Assembly (NCBI GenBank): GCA_021464245.1
Contig: JADCRB010000028.1
Coordinates: 6,885,612-6,949,611 of the forward strand
DNA length: 64,000 nucleotides
Direction: 5' to 3'
From: Carallia brachiata
Lineage: Eukaryota; Streptophyta; Magnoliopsida; Malpighiales; Rhizophoraceae
Numbering within the stretch: the first letter of the stretch is position 1; each line of letters starts with the position of its first letter. This document shows, one piece after another, positions 43,887 to 55,515 of the stretch. Position numbers and translations under genes: made by a program. The notes below the pieces were generated by a model. That model saw nothing but the letters and a program-made list of their open reading frames with translations. It had not been told where the DNA came from and made no database searches.

Positions 43887-44751
43887 TAGGGCTGTTCAAA
43901 AATTAACCAACCCGACTCAATCCGATCAATCCAATCTAAATCAATCCGAACTTGCTAAAACCGTCGAAATTAGGATTGGTTGCGGTATCAAAATTTTAGA
44001 ATTCGCCAAGGGCGGATTGGATGCAGATTGGGGGGTTCAATCCCCCAATCCGACCCAATCCGCCCATATATATATATAACATATATTGTGAATTAAATTT
44101 ATCGATATTAATCAGATTAAGACCAAACAATCACATTTTATATAATCTTACAAATCAATAAAATTAAACGTAAAAGACTATTTTATTACTCCCGTATTAT
44201 CATCATGTTCTCTAATTGTTATCACGTAATTTTATTTTAAAAAATAAGAAAAAATTGGAATATCTCTATCTCCCTATTTTTTGGTAGCATAAGTGAGACA
44301 TTGGTCACTATAAAAAAAAGAGAGAGAGAGAGAGAGATGATACCTTATTTGCCAAGCGGAAGTATAAATAACGAACTTTTCTGTTTGATAATTTATATTT
44401 TTACCAAGTAAAATTGATCTAATATAGTCTTTTAGTGAATTTTGATCAATTCTCATAAATATTTAAAATTGTAAATGAATATGATATATACATTATAATA
44501 ATAAAGTTAGTAAGAATAAATAAAAATATTGATGATTGATGATATGTATAAATTGAAAAAAATTATAATTTTTTTTTATTATATCAATCCGCCCAAATCG
44601 ATCCAATCCAACCCGTCGTTGGCGGATTAGATTGGATGGATTGAGTTGTATGGCAGATTGGGTGCAGATGAAAAATTATCCAACCCGCCGACAATGAATT
44701 AAATACGAATATACCCCTAAATCAACTTAATCCAACCCGTGAACACCGCTA
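43887..44751. mobile_element. hAT-type non-autonomous element, 8-bp target duplication
   Basis: CCTCCTGT lies on both sides (43879-43886 and 44752-44759). Ends are TAGGGCTGTTCA and, inverted, TAGCGGTGTTCA; length is 865 bp. Subterminal DNA repeats CCAATCCGACCCAATCCGCC on one side and its complement-like form on the other. A (GA)n run sits at about 44319-44338. No transposase. A 5' fragment of a related element (TTAAGGGTGTTCAAAAAC) is at about 56422. Confidence 0.88.
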
Positions 44752-44818
44752 CCTCCTGTTATCCTCCCTTGGCTTCCATCCTCAGCTCTCCAACATTTTC
44801 GAGAAGATTATTATCTGA

Positions 44819-45258
44819 TGTGCGAAAGAGGTCCTTCATGCATTAGTACAAAACCTACCCCAGTAGCACCATCATCATCAGTTGTAGTTTTTTAAAAGGT
44901 CAAAAAACAAAAAAAAACCAGTGAGAGAGAGACAGAGGGAGAGGGAGAAGTGCCTGTATTTCATGTGTTATGTGAGGATTCACATACATAACCAATTTTT
45001 TTATAGATTACCGTGACAAAGAAATTGATTGTAGCCAATGTGCGAAAGAGGTCCTTCATGCATTAGTACAAAACCTACCCCAGGAGCACCATCATCATCA
45101 GTTGTAGTTTTTTAAAAGGTCAAAAAACAAAAAAAAACCAGTGAGAGAGAGACAGAGGAAGAGGGAGAAGTGCCTGTATTTCATGTGTTATGTGAGGATT
45201 CACATACATAACCAATTTTTTTATAGATTACCGTGACAAAGAAATTGATTGTAGCCAA
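44819..45258. repeat. 220-bp tandem duplication, near-identical
   Basis: TGCGAAAGAGGTCCTTCATG starts at 44821 and again at 45041, and the following 220 bases are repeated end to end up to GTAGCCAAT. I see two substitutions between copies (CAGTAGC/CAGGAGC and GAGGGAG/GAGGAAG). The unit contains a GAGAGAGAGACAGAG run and no ORF of note. Confidence 0.95.
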
Positions 45259-45259
45259 T

Positions 45260-46240
45260 ATTTATCTTTCATTACCTTATTACATTTCATACTTGTGATC
45301 ATATACCTTATATATATATATTATATATATATGTCGAATAATTAATTTTAAAGGTAATGTATTGCAGAGTCTAATTTTACCACAAAAAAAAAAAAGAGAC
45401 CAACAAACCATTTTTATTTTTGAGCAAACTCTGGTTAATTTTTGAACCATATATTTGTGTTCAAAGAAGGGCACACACGAGTAGAGGTACCCAAGGGTGG
45501 CTCGAGCCGATTCAGATCGAATCGCTGGACTGTTTTTAACCAGTGGTTCCGCTAGTATAACCTTTTTTTTCTTACTAAAAACTAAATTTTTTTAAACAAA
45601 TATATCTATATTAGAAGTGAAATAACAACAAATTCATTTGATTTTGTACAAAAATTGAAGTTGCAGTACAAATTATAAAAATACAAGTATACAACTAAGG
45701 ATGTATCAAAATAAGTCCGTTGAGAATTCGCAGCCACGTCCCCAATGAAAGACATATCAAAATAAATTAAAGATTACTTCCGTATCTTCGATCTATTCTA
45801 ATCGCCGAGCATGCTTGCTTTTCAAGATTTTTGGGAAGTAACCGTGGCCTCTTTTGTATTTAGAATCAAATCTCTACTGTTGAAAATTTGCTTTGCTGCA
45901 GCAGTTGAAACTGGAATTACTAGAAGTGTCAGGCCATGAGAGCAACGATCGAGAACATACGTTGATGACAACTGTACCAGTCAAGAATGTCAAATTGCTC
46001 GTAATTTTTTCCTTTTTGAGCTGTCTCATCACTAAAAAAAATTAAATAATTATCAAACTCTTCCTATGATCTTAATGTCCTCACACATTTTTACTTTGAA
46101 TTTCACATAAAAGTTGCTTAGCACAACTTAGCACGATTCAACTTACCATGATTCAACTTATCACCGGATGCTATTCTCGTACTCAAACTACTCAAATCAT
46201 CATTGGATTTGGACTATCTAATGGTCCAGAGACCTGGATC
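45260..46240. other. intergenic DNA without a recognised gene
   Basis: A TATATATATATTATATATATAT palindrome at about 45308-45333. Some moderately GC segments (45480-45560, 45830-46000) show no protein I recognise. Confidence 0.4.
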
Positions 46241-46243
46241 CTT

Positions 46244-46244
<1 letters not shown>

Positions 46245-46287
<43 letters not shown>
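46245..46287. repeat. (TA)n microsatellite
   Basis: About 21 uninterrupted TA units. Confidence 0.95.
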
Positions 46288-46290
<3 letters not shown>

Positions 46291-46337
46291 AATAATAGTT
46301 GGCCAATAGTCTAGATCATCAACGGTCCTTTAACCAA

Positions 46338-46982
46338 TGAAGTTAGAACTGGATCGGACTGACCGGTTCAACCAGTTAAACCGATGATCGGTCTTAGGTC
46401 CGGTCCAGTTTTGGCCTAAAAATAGGATGCGGACCGGATCGAAAAAAACCGGTTAAAAATCGAAAAAATTGGTCAAAAATTGGGAAAATCGGCAAAAAAT
46501 CGGATCGGTTGAACCAGTTTAATTTAAATCAAAAAATTTTAAATTATAATTTGACCCAAAATTTTATCTAAATTATAATTAAAATTCTAATTTTAACTAA
46601 AAATTTCAATTGAGTCCTCAATTGATTAAAATTTTCAATTTAATCTTTAAAACTAAAAAAATTAATATTTAACCATTATTTATAAATATTATTTTTTCAA
46701 TTAATTTTTATAAATTATATTTTGTTAATATACTAATTGTAATATCCTTAATATATGTAAATATAATATAATTCTAAAATACACTTATTTTAAATATTTA
46801 TTATCATTCTTATATAATATAACATTTTATATAATTATATAAGCTATATAAAAATTTAATTTTTATATATTTAATATTAAATACCGATTTTACGGTTCAA
46901 CCACGGTTATACCGGTCGAACCGGTTGAACCTTGAACCACTAATTTTTTCGGTTCACTGACCGGTTTGGTTCTTAAAACCTT
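46338..46982. mobile_element. hAT-like degraded element (GGTTCAACCGG family)
   Basis: Related inverted ends: GTTAGAACTGGATCGG on the left and, inverted, TTTAAGAACCAAACCGG on the right. Dense GACCGGTTCAACC-type subterminal repeats resemble the element at 37214-37881. No target duplication was found, so the copy is older. Confidence 0.6.
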
Positions 46983-47242
46983 GTCGACCATTTCGTGTTT
47001 TTTTTTCTTAAATCTAGTGGTTGAACTGCCAGTTCTGGTTCTTTCCAAAACCAGTGTTTCTAAGCTCAAAATAGGAGACATAGCCCGACCCTCTGCTTGG
47101 AACCAGCCAACCATATTTAGGGTTGGTTTCGGACCTCTCCAGGTCGGCCTGAGTCTATGGATATGTCTGTATGCTAGTCATCCCAATAACCAAAAGTCTC
47201 CACTCAGAACAAAAAGGTCAAAAAAAAAAAAAAAAACCTAAG

Positions 47243-48489
47243 GCCTCGTTTGGTATGGATTAAATTTTATGTTTTCTATTTATTTTTCACAAAAAAAACA
47301 GAAAACATATTTGATATTATTTTTATTTTTTGTTGAAAAATTAAAAGTGTTTTTCAAAGAAAAAAAATTAGGAAACCAATAAAAGATACTTTCCTATTTT
47401 GTTTTTCACTTTCCTTTTTATACTTTCTCTCACAACCTTTTCTCTCTATATCCACCATCTTTACCATATTCTCTTTACTCATCCTCTCGCTATCCCTCTA
47501 TATTTTTTCTCTCTCTACCCTCTCTCTCCTTTTTCTATCTATACCATTCTCTCTCTATCCTCTCTCTCCTTTTTCTCTCTCTATTATTCTCTCTACTCAG
47601 TCTCTCTCTACCCTCTCTCTCTTTTGTCTCTCTCTACCATTCTCTCAACTCATTCTCCCTCTACCCACTGTCTCTCTCTCATTTTTATCCCTTAACCAAT
47701 CTCTCTACTCATTCTCTCTCTACCATCTCTCTCTCTCCTTTATCTCTCTCTACTCACTCTCTCTCCTTTTTCTCGCTCTACCATTCTCTCCACTCATTCT
47801 CTCTGTACCCTCTCTCTCTCTGTGTTCTCTCTACCATTCTCTGTCTACCTACACTTTTTCTCCTTTTTCTCGCTCTACCATTCTCTCTCTGCCCTCTCTC
47901 TCCCCTTTTTATTTCTCTACTATTTTCTCTACTCATTCTCTGTCTACCCAGACTCTCTCTCCTTTTTCTTGCTTTACCAGTCTCTCTACTCATTCTCTCT
48001 CTACCCGCTCTCTCTCATTTTTCTCTCTTTATCATTCTCTTTACTCATTCTTCCTTTACCTCCTCTCTCTCTTTTCTCTCTATGCCATTCTCTCTACTCA
48101 TTCTCTGTCTACCCTCTATCTCTCTCATTTTTCTCTCTCTACTATTCTGTTTACTCATTCTTTCTCTACCCTTTCTCTCTCTTTTCTCTCTCCGCTATTC
48201 TCTCTACTCATTCTCTTTCTACCCTCTTTCTCTCTCCTTTTTCGCTCTCTACCATTCTTTCTATTCATTCTCTCTCTATCCTCTCTCGCTCTCTCTCCCA
48301 TTTTTCTCTCTCTATTCATACTCTTTTTACTATTTCTCTCACTATCCTTTTTCTATCCACTTTTTTATTCTTATAAAAAAACAAAAATTGACAGTAATAA
48401 ACACAAAAATTCAGTAAATAATAAAAACAAGAAAACAAAAAAATAAGAAATAGTAATAAAAAATTGATAACGTCTCCAAACGGATCCTA
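47243..48489. mobile_element. putative TIR element containing a CT-rich minisatellite
   Basis: AGGCCTCGTTTGGTATGGA at the left and, inverted, AGGATCCGTTTGGAGACG at the right delimit the segment, with CCTA just outside or at each end. Such GGCCnCGTTTGG ends are common in plant TIR elements. Most of the interior (47430-48365) is a minisatellite. Superfamily not assigned. Confidence 0.5.
47430..48365. repeat. CTCTCTCTACC-type minisatellite, about 0.9 kb
   Basis: Pyrimidine-rich DNA built from CTCTCTACCATTCTCTCTA, CTCATTCTCTCTCTACCC and CTCTCTCTCCTTTTTCTCG phrases in higher-order repetition of roughly 60-75 bp. The long open frames here (for example 47822-48376) are repeat translations in Leu/Ser/Tyr and are not genes. 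Confidence 0.9.
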
Positions 48490-48499
48490 GAGTTGTGGT

Positions 48500-49360
48500 A
48501 AACGTGCCCCAAAATCACGGGAAAAAAAAGGGTGGGCAGCAAAGTTAGTGATCGGATGTGGAAAGTGTACAGAGAATTGTTGGATTTGTCTCTTCCCCAC
48601 CGCTATCGTTTCTTTCTTTTTTTTTGTTTGTCGAAAAAAATACCCACCGCCATCCGTTTTAGCATTGAAGTCGTGCGCAGTATTTTTATTAAGAAACAAA
48701 TTTATTGTGAATACATTAACCATCAAATTTATTAATTAAAGTTAGAGTAATTTTATTCATACGCCTCATTCAATTTAATTCATAAGAAATGACTTACCAT
48801 CAAAGTATTATTAGACTGAAAGAGCCTTCTTAAGCCGACTATAACGATTATCGAGTTTAAAATCAGTGATATACAGTTAACGGTTAAATTGCATAAATTC
48901 AAAAGTGAAAACATTCGAATACTGTTACTGAAACTTGAACTGGAGTTATGAATGAAAAAAATACATTTAATTATCATTAAATTATCATTTCAAGTAGTGA
49001 TTATTTATCCCTTGCATCTTAGTCAATTTTTTTTTATAGAGAATATTTATTGCTAAGAACGAATCTTTGTTATAAATAATCATAATCGATTATTAAATTT
49101 AAAACTTATAGCGCACTAGAGTTATTGATTATTCACTTTTCCGTTTCTTTTGACAAAGAAACAAAAGCATCACGTAAACCATTGAGTATGTGTGAATTAT
49201 TGCACCTTGTTTCAGCCCCACCGCCATCACCTTTTCAATTTGTCATTGATCATTTTAAGTTTAATCTTTCTTTTGACAAAGTACAACGCAAAAAAAAAAA
49301 AGAAAAAGCATCGGTGTAAATTATTAGACTTGGACTACATGCACGCAGCGAACACAAATA
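48500..49360. other. intergenic DNA without a recognised gene
   Basis: No supported gene. Short overlapping frames near 48532-48739 have no domain. Confidence 0.4.
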
Positions 49361-49362
49361 CA

Positions 49363-49365
<3 letters not shown>

Positions 49366-49405
<40 letters not shown>
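49366..49405. repeat. (AT)n microsatellite
   Basis: About 20 AT units within GCATATAT...ATAGTTT. Confidence 0.9.
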
Positions 49406-49408
<3 letters not shown>

Positions 49409-49409
49409 T

Positions 49410-50220
49410 AAAATATAATATAGATTATATTTTAAATTTTAGATTAAATTAATTTTTATTATTAAAATAAATCTCATAATATATTTTTGTTGAATATATC
49501 TAAAATTTCATAATTTATACTAAAAACTAACACAATAGAACATACAACTTAAAGAAAAAAAAATATAAACCCTCTCTCTCCCCTTCCTGTATCCCATTTG
49601 CAATTTAATAAAGAAAAGGATGACATGTTAGTCATGGAAAGATGGCCGACAGGTCATCATTATTTTCTTTTTTTTAATTTTTAAAATTCTTTTTCCAAAT
49701 TATCTACAATGTATTGGGAAAGTGTCTGTTTTTTCTTAAATTTTTTATTAGACACACTTTTTATGTGTCAGACACGCATTCGTGCCTACATCCGGCACAA
49801 ACACTCCAACAAAACTATGTCCATGCAGCATAGCTCGGTATCATGTGTGCCCTAGGGCCTGTTTGAGAGGGAGAAAGGGTGCGGGAGAGATTTAGGTGAC
49901 CCCAAAACAAATGAATATGGGCACTGTAGTAGCTGGGGGAGGTAGTATATGGATGCAAAGGCTGCTGATGCCTTCCGGTCATACAATGACCTTTTTGCCC
50001 TTGTTCTTTCTTAAAAAAAATTACATGTATATTAATATTGATTATTTTGACTGAAAAGAAAAAAATTATTATAGTATATATTATTTTCTTTTTTTTCACT
50101 TTATTTTTTTCTAATCAAAGAATTTATAAATTTTTTTAGTCACATTCCCTTCTCCAAACATAGAGAATATGAAAAAATTTATATTCTTCTACCTTTAATT
50201 CTTCTCACTTTCTTCTCTAT
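49410..50220. other. intergenic DNA, possible TIR remnants
   Basis: GGGCCTGTTTGAGAGGGAG at about 49855 resembles a plant TIR element end, but I could not pair it with a partner. No gene. Confidence 0.3.
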
Positions 50221-50224
50221 TTTC

Positions 50225-50372
50225 TTCTCCTCAATTTTTATCCCGGCAAGATGTTTATGTGGAAAATCGTCAAAATTAAATGTGGATTGGAAGGTTGGAA
50301 CCTCGGCTTGTGCCACCCCCAGTGCTTAAGGCGCCCTAACCAACTAGGCCAAGTTAGCTCTGTACTTGGCTT
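50225..50372 (-). mobile_element. tRNA-derived SINE, minus strand
   Basis: On the minus strand TGGCCTAGTTGG (A box, 50340-50351) is followed about 37 bases later by GAGGTTCCAACC (B box, 50293-50304), the spacing of a pol III promoter in a tRNA-like head. The body that follows is AT-rich, and no clean acceptor stem is formed. Target duplication not identified. Different family from the SINE at 37970. Confidence 0.65.
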
Positions 50373-50379
50373 TCCAAAA

Positions 50380-51889
50380 GTAATGGCCTGTTTGGTTAAC
50401 TAGAGAAAGGGAAGGAAAGAAAATTTTTTTTATTTTTTATAATTTTTTTATTTATCTAAATAATTTATTTTTCTTACAATTTTATTCATTTATTCAAATA
50501 ATTTATTTTTTTATAATTTTTTCTCACAAATTACTATTTATTTTTCTTTTTCATTACTTTTTTTATAATTTTTTTTATTTATCTAAATAATTTTATTTTC
50601 TTACAATTTTTTTATTTCTTTTTTTCTACTCTTTTTCTTTCAATTTAAAGATACTATAAAGCTCTAGGGTACAACAATTTCATATAGTAGTTATACTTTT
50701 TCTGCCACCTGGATCAAGTGTTTGATTTGTCATTCGGAAAAGTAACAATGTACGAAGTCCAAAACGGAGCCAGTTATGCAGACACAGAAAAAAATAAAAA
50801 GATATAAGAATCGACCAATTGTAACAGATAATTTTATTATTACAATAAGTATTTTAATTTTTACAAAATAAATAAATAAATAATATTTTTATATTTTATT
50901 ATAAAATTTAAATTATTTATTATAAAAATAAAATCATCGATTATAATATATTATTGTCGCATTTATTTTTTGTGCGTCTCCCTTCCTTTTTTTTCCTTCC
51001 AAAACCAAACTCTACGGCACAACAATTTCGCCAGTCTGACACAGACTCGACAACTATATACAAATTATTGTACTTTTTTCCGCCCCACCACTATCAAATT
51101 GCCAAAACCTCAATTTGCTAATTTATCATTCAGGGAAGTAACATTTTTTGGACCTGATTAGGTGGCTTCCATCTTTAGGTAATTTTTGTAATTATTTTAT
51201 ACAATATAATAAAAAAATTACGTGACATAATAAAAAATTTTAAAAAAAATTATATGACGTATTACAAAAAATTATACAATATACAATTAGTTATTAAAAA
51301 TTAAAAAATTTTTAAATAATTTATTACGAAGTACTAAAAAAAAATACGACGTCTGAAGTCGTATATACAACTACGGAGTCACCTAAAAAACAGCTTCCAA
51401 AATTTTTCCCTTTTTTTTTAAGCAACAAAAATAGGAAGTTCTCATGGATATGTTAGTAATACTACTTATAAAGCGACTGGCTTATCGTACTGTTAACGTC
51501 ATTGTTTAACTGTTTCCTAGGACAGACGCTCACACAAACACGCACGTTGACAGGCGCTTGTTCATTTGCCTTTATCAACAGGCAAATTTTTTTCTGGCTT
51601 AGCTCCTCATAACATACTTTTTTTATAGCGTAAGAATATAGTTAGAGAATGCAATCCAAACGAGATATACATAGATAGGCACACAAAAATATGGTTTTGG
51701 ATAAAAGAAAACGGAGGCAACCCTTTTCTCAATGAAAAATAAGAGAAAGATAAATACTATAAATTATTGTGTCACTTCATTTTTGTGATTTAATTTATCT
51801 TTTTTTTTATTGAAATGATCATTCAAGTTTGAATCAAATTGGTTAAATTATTCAAAATGTATTGGCGTCATCTTAGCATATTTTTAAGA
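50380..51889. other. AT-rich intergenic DNA
   Basis: GGCCTGTTTGGTTAACTAG at 50384 is like a TIR start, and repeated TTTATTTATCTAAATAATTT phrases follow (50450-50600). No gene. CACTTGTTCATTTGCCTTTATC near 51556 resembles 42316. Confidence 0.4.
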
Positions 51890-53425
51890 ACAAGTCTTAA
51901 AAAGACTCGTAAATAGAATTCATTATCTAATCTCAATATTTTTTATATAAAAAAACTTTATTGTTGAAAAATAAAAATTTTAAAAATTTGGAAAAATACT
52001 TTATTGTTTAAATTGAAAAATAATAAAGAAAGGCTTGGACGAATTCATTGTTTGTTTAAATCAAAATTTCAAAGAAAGACCTGGGAAAAGACTTCGTTAT
52101 TTAAATTTAAATATCCCATAAGAAAGGACTTGGAAAAAGATTTCGTTGCTTACAGCATTAAGCATGAAACCAATGAGAAACAACTGGAAAATGAAATCCA
52201 CATAGATAAGACAGAATGACTAAAATGGAATTGAAAATTTTACAAAGAAAAGTTAGAAGAGGAGAGGAGGGCGAGAACGTACCAAATTGTTGTCCAATAA
52301 GCCGTGGAATGGAAGCTCAATTTGGCTGAAAAGAACATTTGTGTCCAAATCATCTTGGGCGCCATAACAATTTTGATTTCTTGAAAATCCACTTTCAATA
52401 TAGTATCACATACCCGATTAATATAGGACAAGCCAACGATAGTCATCTAAATATATTTACAAATCATTGTTATTTACGTGTATGTTTGGAGCGCAATTTA
52501 AATCTTAATGTTGAGAATGATACAATTCAAAAGCCCTAAATTGTTTCATTCCTTTTTATTTCGTAAGTCATTCTTATTTACAACTCCATCCAATTTTCTT
52601 TATTTTGTACAACCAACTTATTGAAAAAAAAAAAAAAAAAGGAATCATTCATAATTGATGAGGAGCTCACCACAAGTAAGTTGGGCTTAGAGTTGGGCTT
52701 TGGACCAGCTAGAGAATGAATGGCCAAGGGCTGGAGGGGTCCCCAATTCCTTCGACTTTTGATCAGGGGGTATCAGGCCTCCGCGTGACGTCGCTTACTC
52801 ACCTAATACACAGACGCAGGCTCATGACAGGCCTCTCTCGCCAATGAGATGCATGCTCAAGAGTCAAGTCCTTGGCCTCACTGCAAATTAGTCTCTCCTA
52901 TTACTTCAAGGTCGATTCCAGAATGGTCTGCTTCTGCTGTAGGACTTCAGGTTGGGTCAGGTTGGATTGCTCTTCCCTCGGGCAGTCAACCGCCCTCCCC
53001 TGCTTTTGGCCTACCCACTGTCTGCGCACCGAGTGCAGATTTGGTGGTCTCTCGTGCTGAATTTTCTCCAAAAGACCAGCTTGGATTCTCCATCATGTCA
53101 AGCGAAATCCAGATTTAGGCCGTATCGTCTTGCCCTGCTTGGGCTGGGGCTTCCAGCCTGCATGGCCCTCTCATGGTCCGCTCCCCAGAACACTTAATTT
53201 CATCAGTCAAAGAAACAACTTCCACCAATTCACAAAGCTGTGAAAGCCTCGTAATCATGGACAATAAGAATCCAATGAAATGCCTTACTGTTAATATTCA
53301 TAGCTTGCTGAAGGCTTTTGCGGCAAGTTGTCCATGGCAAATCTTCTCAAAGGATTTCTGTAGAATTTAGGACTCTAGAATGGAACATGCATTACCAAGA
53401 ACCAATCTTTCTGAGTCAAAGATGT
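51890..53425. repeat. duplicated flanking block, copy 2 (matches 8620-10250)
   Basis: Same order of matching segments as copy 1, ending about GGxACATGCATTACCA.GAACCAATCTTTCTG.GTCAAAGA (53380-53425). It lies downstream of NLR gene 2, as copy 1 lies downstream of the headless NLR unit. The GC-richer stretch 52740-53180 has only short non-conserved frames. It carries no (ATT)n array. Confidence 0.75.
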
Positions 53426-53745
53426 AGTAAAAAATCCAGACCATTTTGGATTTGGAGATTCTTCAATTGCAAACTGCAGAATAAAGAAGGTTAGTTACTG
53501 GTTTGCGATTTAGAAATATATACCTGATTCATTCCGGCCGTTGAATCATATAGCACTTCCCTAAAAAAGGAAAGCTAAGAAGTATCATGTATTTCTCTCC
53601 CTTGTATAAATATTCAGCGATAATGAACAGCTTTAGGCAGAAAAACCAAAAAAAATATTTATAACTGCTAGAAAAGCACCACAAACAACAACTAAATGTC
53701 ACTGCAAGAATCTTTAAAATAAATTGGTAGGAATATAATACAGAC

Positions 53746-54209
53746 CATCTAGCCACAATGATGGTCATACCCGGTCACACAGCGGTCATATACGCTGCAG
53801 TGCTTGGACTTCTCGGGTCTGCAAAAAGGAAATGCTACATTTTAATAGAAGGAAATGAAAAGCTCGCAGAGGATCTTCACTTCAGTAACGAAATCAAAGA
53901 ACTCACTTTGGAATTTTACAAGTAGGCCATTCCTTCTCTTTATGTATGATATTGCCACTGGACTAGGCAGAGAGATATGGCAAAACAATCTCAACCTTCA
54001 CAGTTCCTAGATCAGAAACGCTAGTCAATAGAAACAGTATAACACTTGATCATATCAAGTTTAAAATGCAGAAAATAAACAAATTTGCAGCTAAAGAGAA
54101 ATGTCTGTTACTAGGTACATGCCCGTGAACTCCACTTAGATAACACCCACTAGGAATATAGCTAAACGAAAGTTTTGCAATGGAGTAAGTTGCTCCAATT
54201 ATAGCCAAT
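53746..54209 (-). pseudogene. DHHC-type protein S-acyltransferase, partial, with stop codons
   Basis: Minus-strand exons can be read. 54209 to about 54125 gives LAIIGATYSIAKLSFSYIP and GCYLSGVH, a transmembrane-loop segment. About 54060-53907 gives LFLLTSVSDLGTVKVE, an internal stop, then NIIHKEKEWPTCKIP. 53818-53746, after a TTGCAG acceptor, gives KPEKSKHCSVYDRCV, then GYDHHCG, a stop where tryptophan is normal, then M. The exon joint AA/A CCC keeps phase. This is the cysteine-rich DHHC domain of plant palmitoyltransferases (PAT15-17 type by the CKIPKPxxSKHCS signature). Two zinc-ligand cysteines are lost (CPTC to WPTC, CDRC to YDRC). With two stops it cannot be active. Introns are kept, so it is a DNA-level copy. 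Confidence 0.82.
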
Positions 54210-54939
54210 CTGCAATTGAACAGAAAAGAGTATAATGTAAGATAGCTCTATTGCCACAAAAGGACCTGACGAACTTTTTTATAAATTGGACTAGTGGGAT
54301 AAAACACAGTACCGGAAGCTATGAAGGAAAGACGCAAAATTCTTTTTCTCTCTGCCTTTGACAAAGAGCCAATCACTCAAAATCAACTTTTTATAATTAC
54401 TCTTACCCAACTTATTCAAACCATAAATTTAGAGCTTTCATGCAAGATTAATTTAAAGAATCTCAAATGAATGCAACTTTGTTACCATACATATTCACCA
54501 AGAAACATCTCCACTCTCCAATTAATAACAAACCGAACACGCATTCAAATCACCGAACACTTCAAATCTCTTCAATATGCCAAGAAAATTGATAATATAA
54601 TCTTCACGTTCCAGTACCAAAACATGCATGACCCAACAGTGCACAAACATTTTCTCTGGAAATGCTCAATAGAGAATATGAAATTAACGCCAACACAGCC
54701 TCAACACGCCCCCTTCAATCACAACAAGAGCACCAAATGAATGCCAAAAAAAAAAACTTCAAAGGCGAGGAAACAATGGGCGGCTCAATGGCGGTGTCGC
54801 GGAAGATGGGCCGTTGATCACATAAAATTTGGACCCTCACTAGTAAGGTGGCCAGCGTGGCATATCAGAACCAACCCACCGTGCGGCCATTCTAGAGAGA
54901 GAGGAGTTTTTCTTCTTTTTTGTTGAACAAGACAGAGAG

Positions 54940-55507
54940 TAAGGCTGCAAATGAGTCAAGTCGATCCGAACTTATGTGTGTTCAGGCTCGGCTTGACTCA
55001 GAATTCATAGGGCTCGAGCTCGAGACGAACCTAAAAAATAAGGCTCGAACTCGGCTCAGCTCGGTTCGGAAGTATTTTTATTTTTATTTTTTGAGAAATA
55101 AGTAATAAATATAAAATATTTTTTTATTAACCTAAATAAATATAAAATATTTAAAAGTGATATTTTTTCTTCACATCAAAACGGTATGTTAGATCTTATA
55201 ATTTATAAATGAGTACAAAAAAATTTCTAAATAATTATAAAAATATTTATTAATGATATTATAAATAAGCTCACGAATGATTTTTTCATCAAGCCTGTTA
55301 TCGAGTTTTATTGAGTTCATTAAACGAGCTGTTCACGAGCTTTAACGAGTCGAGCCTGGTCTTACTCAAGCTCGGTTCGTTTATGACACGAGCTTTCAAA
55401 TTAAGTTCGGAAATTGCTCGTTTACTTAAATAAACGAGTTCGAATGAACTCTTATCAATTCAAGCCTCCGAACTCTTAACGAGTGACTCGGTTTATTTAC
55501 AGCCCTA
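54940..55507. mobile_element. hAT-type non-autonomous element, 8-bp target duplication
   Basis: ACAGAGAG flanks both sides (54932-54939 and 55508-55515). Ends are TAAGGCTGCAAATGAG and, inverted, TAGGGCTGTAAATAAA; length is 568 bp. Interior has GCTCGAACTCGGCTC-type repeats at both subterminal regions. No coding capacity. Older relatives lie at 21678 and 62400. Confidence 0.88.
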
Positions 55508-55515
55508 ACAGAGAG

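Noticed and set aside
47399..48417. Long open frames rich in Leu, Ser, Tyr
   Set aside because: They are translations of the CTCTCTACC minisatellite. All three plus frames are open for the same reason, and no start context or domain exists.
9181..49405. Regularly spaced repeats that might suggest a CRISPR array
   Set aside because: All arrays seen are microsatellites or minisatellites without unique spacers, and the genome is a plant's.
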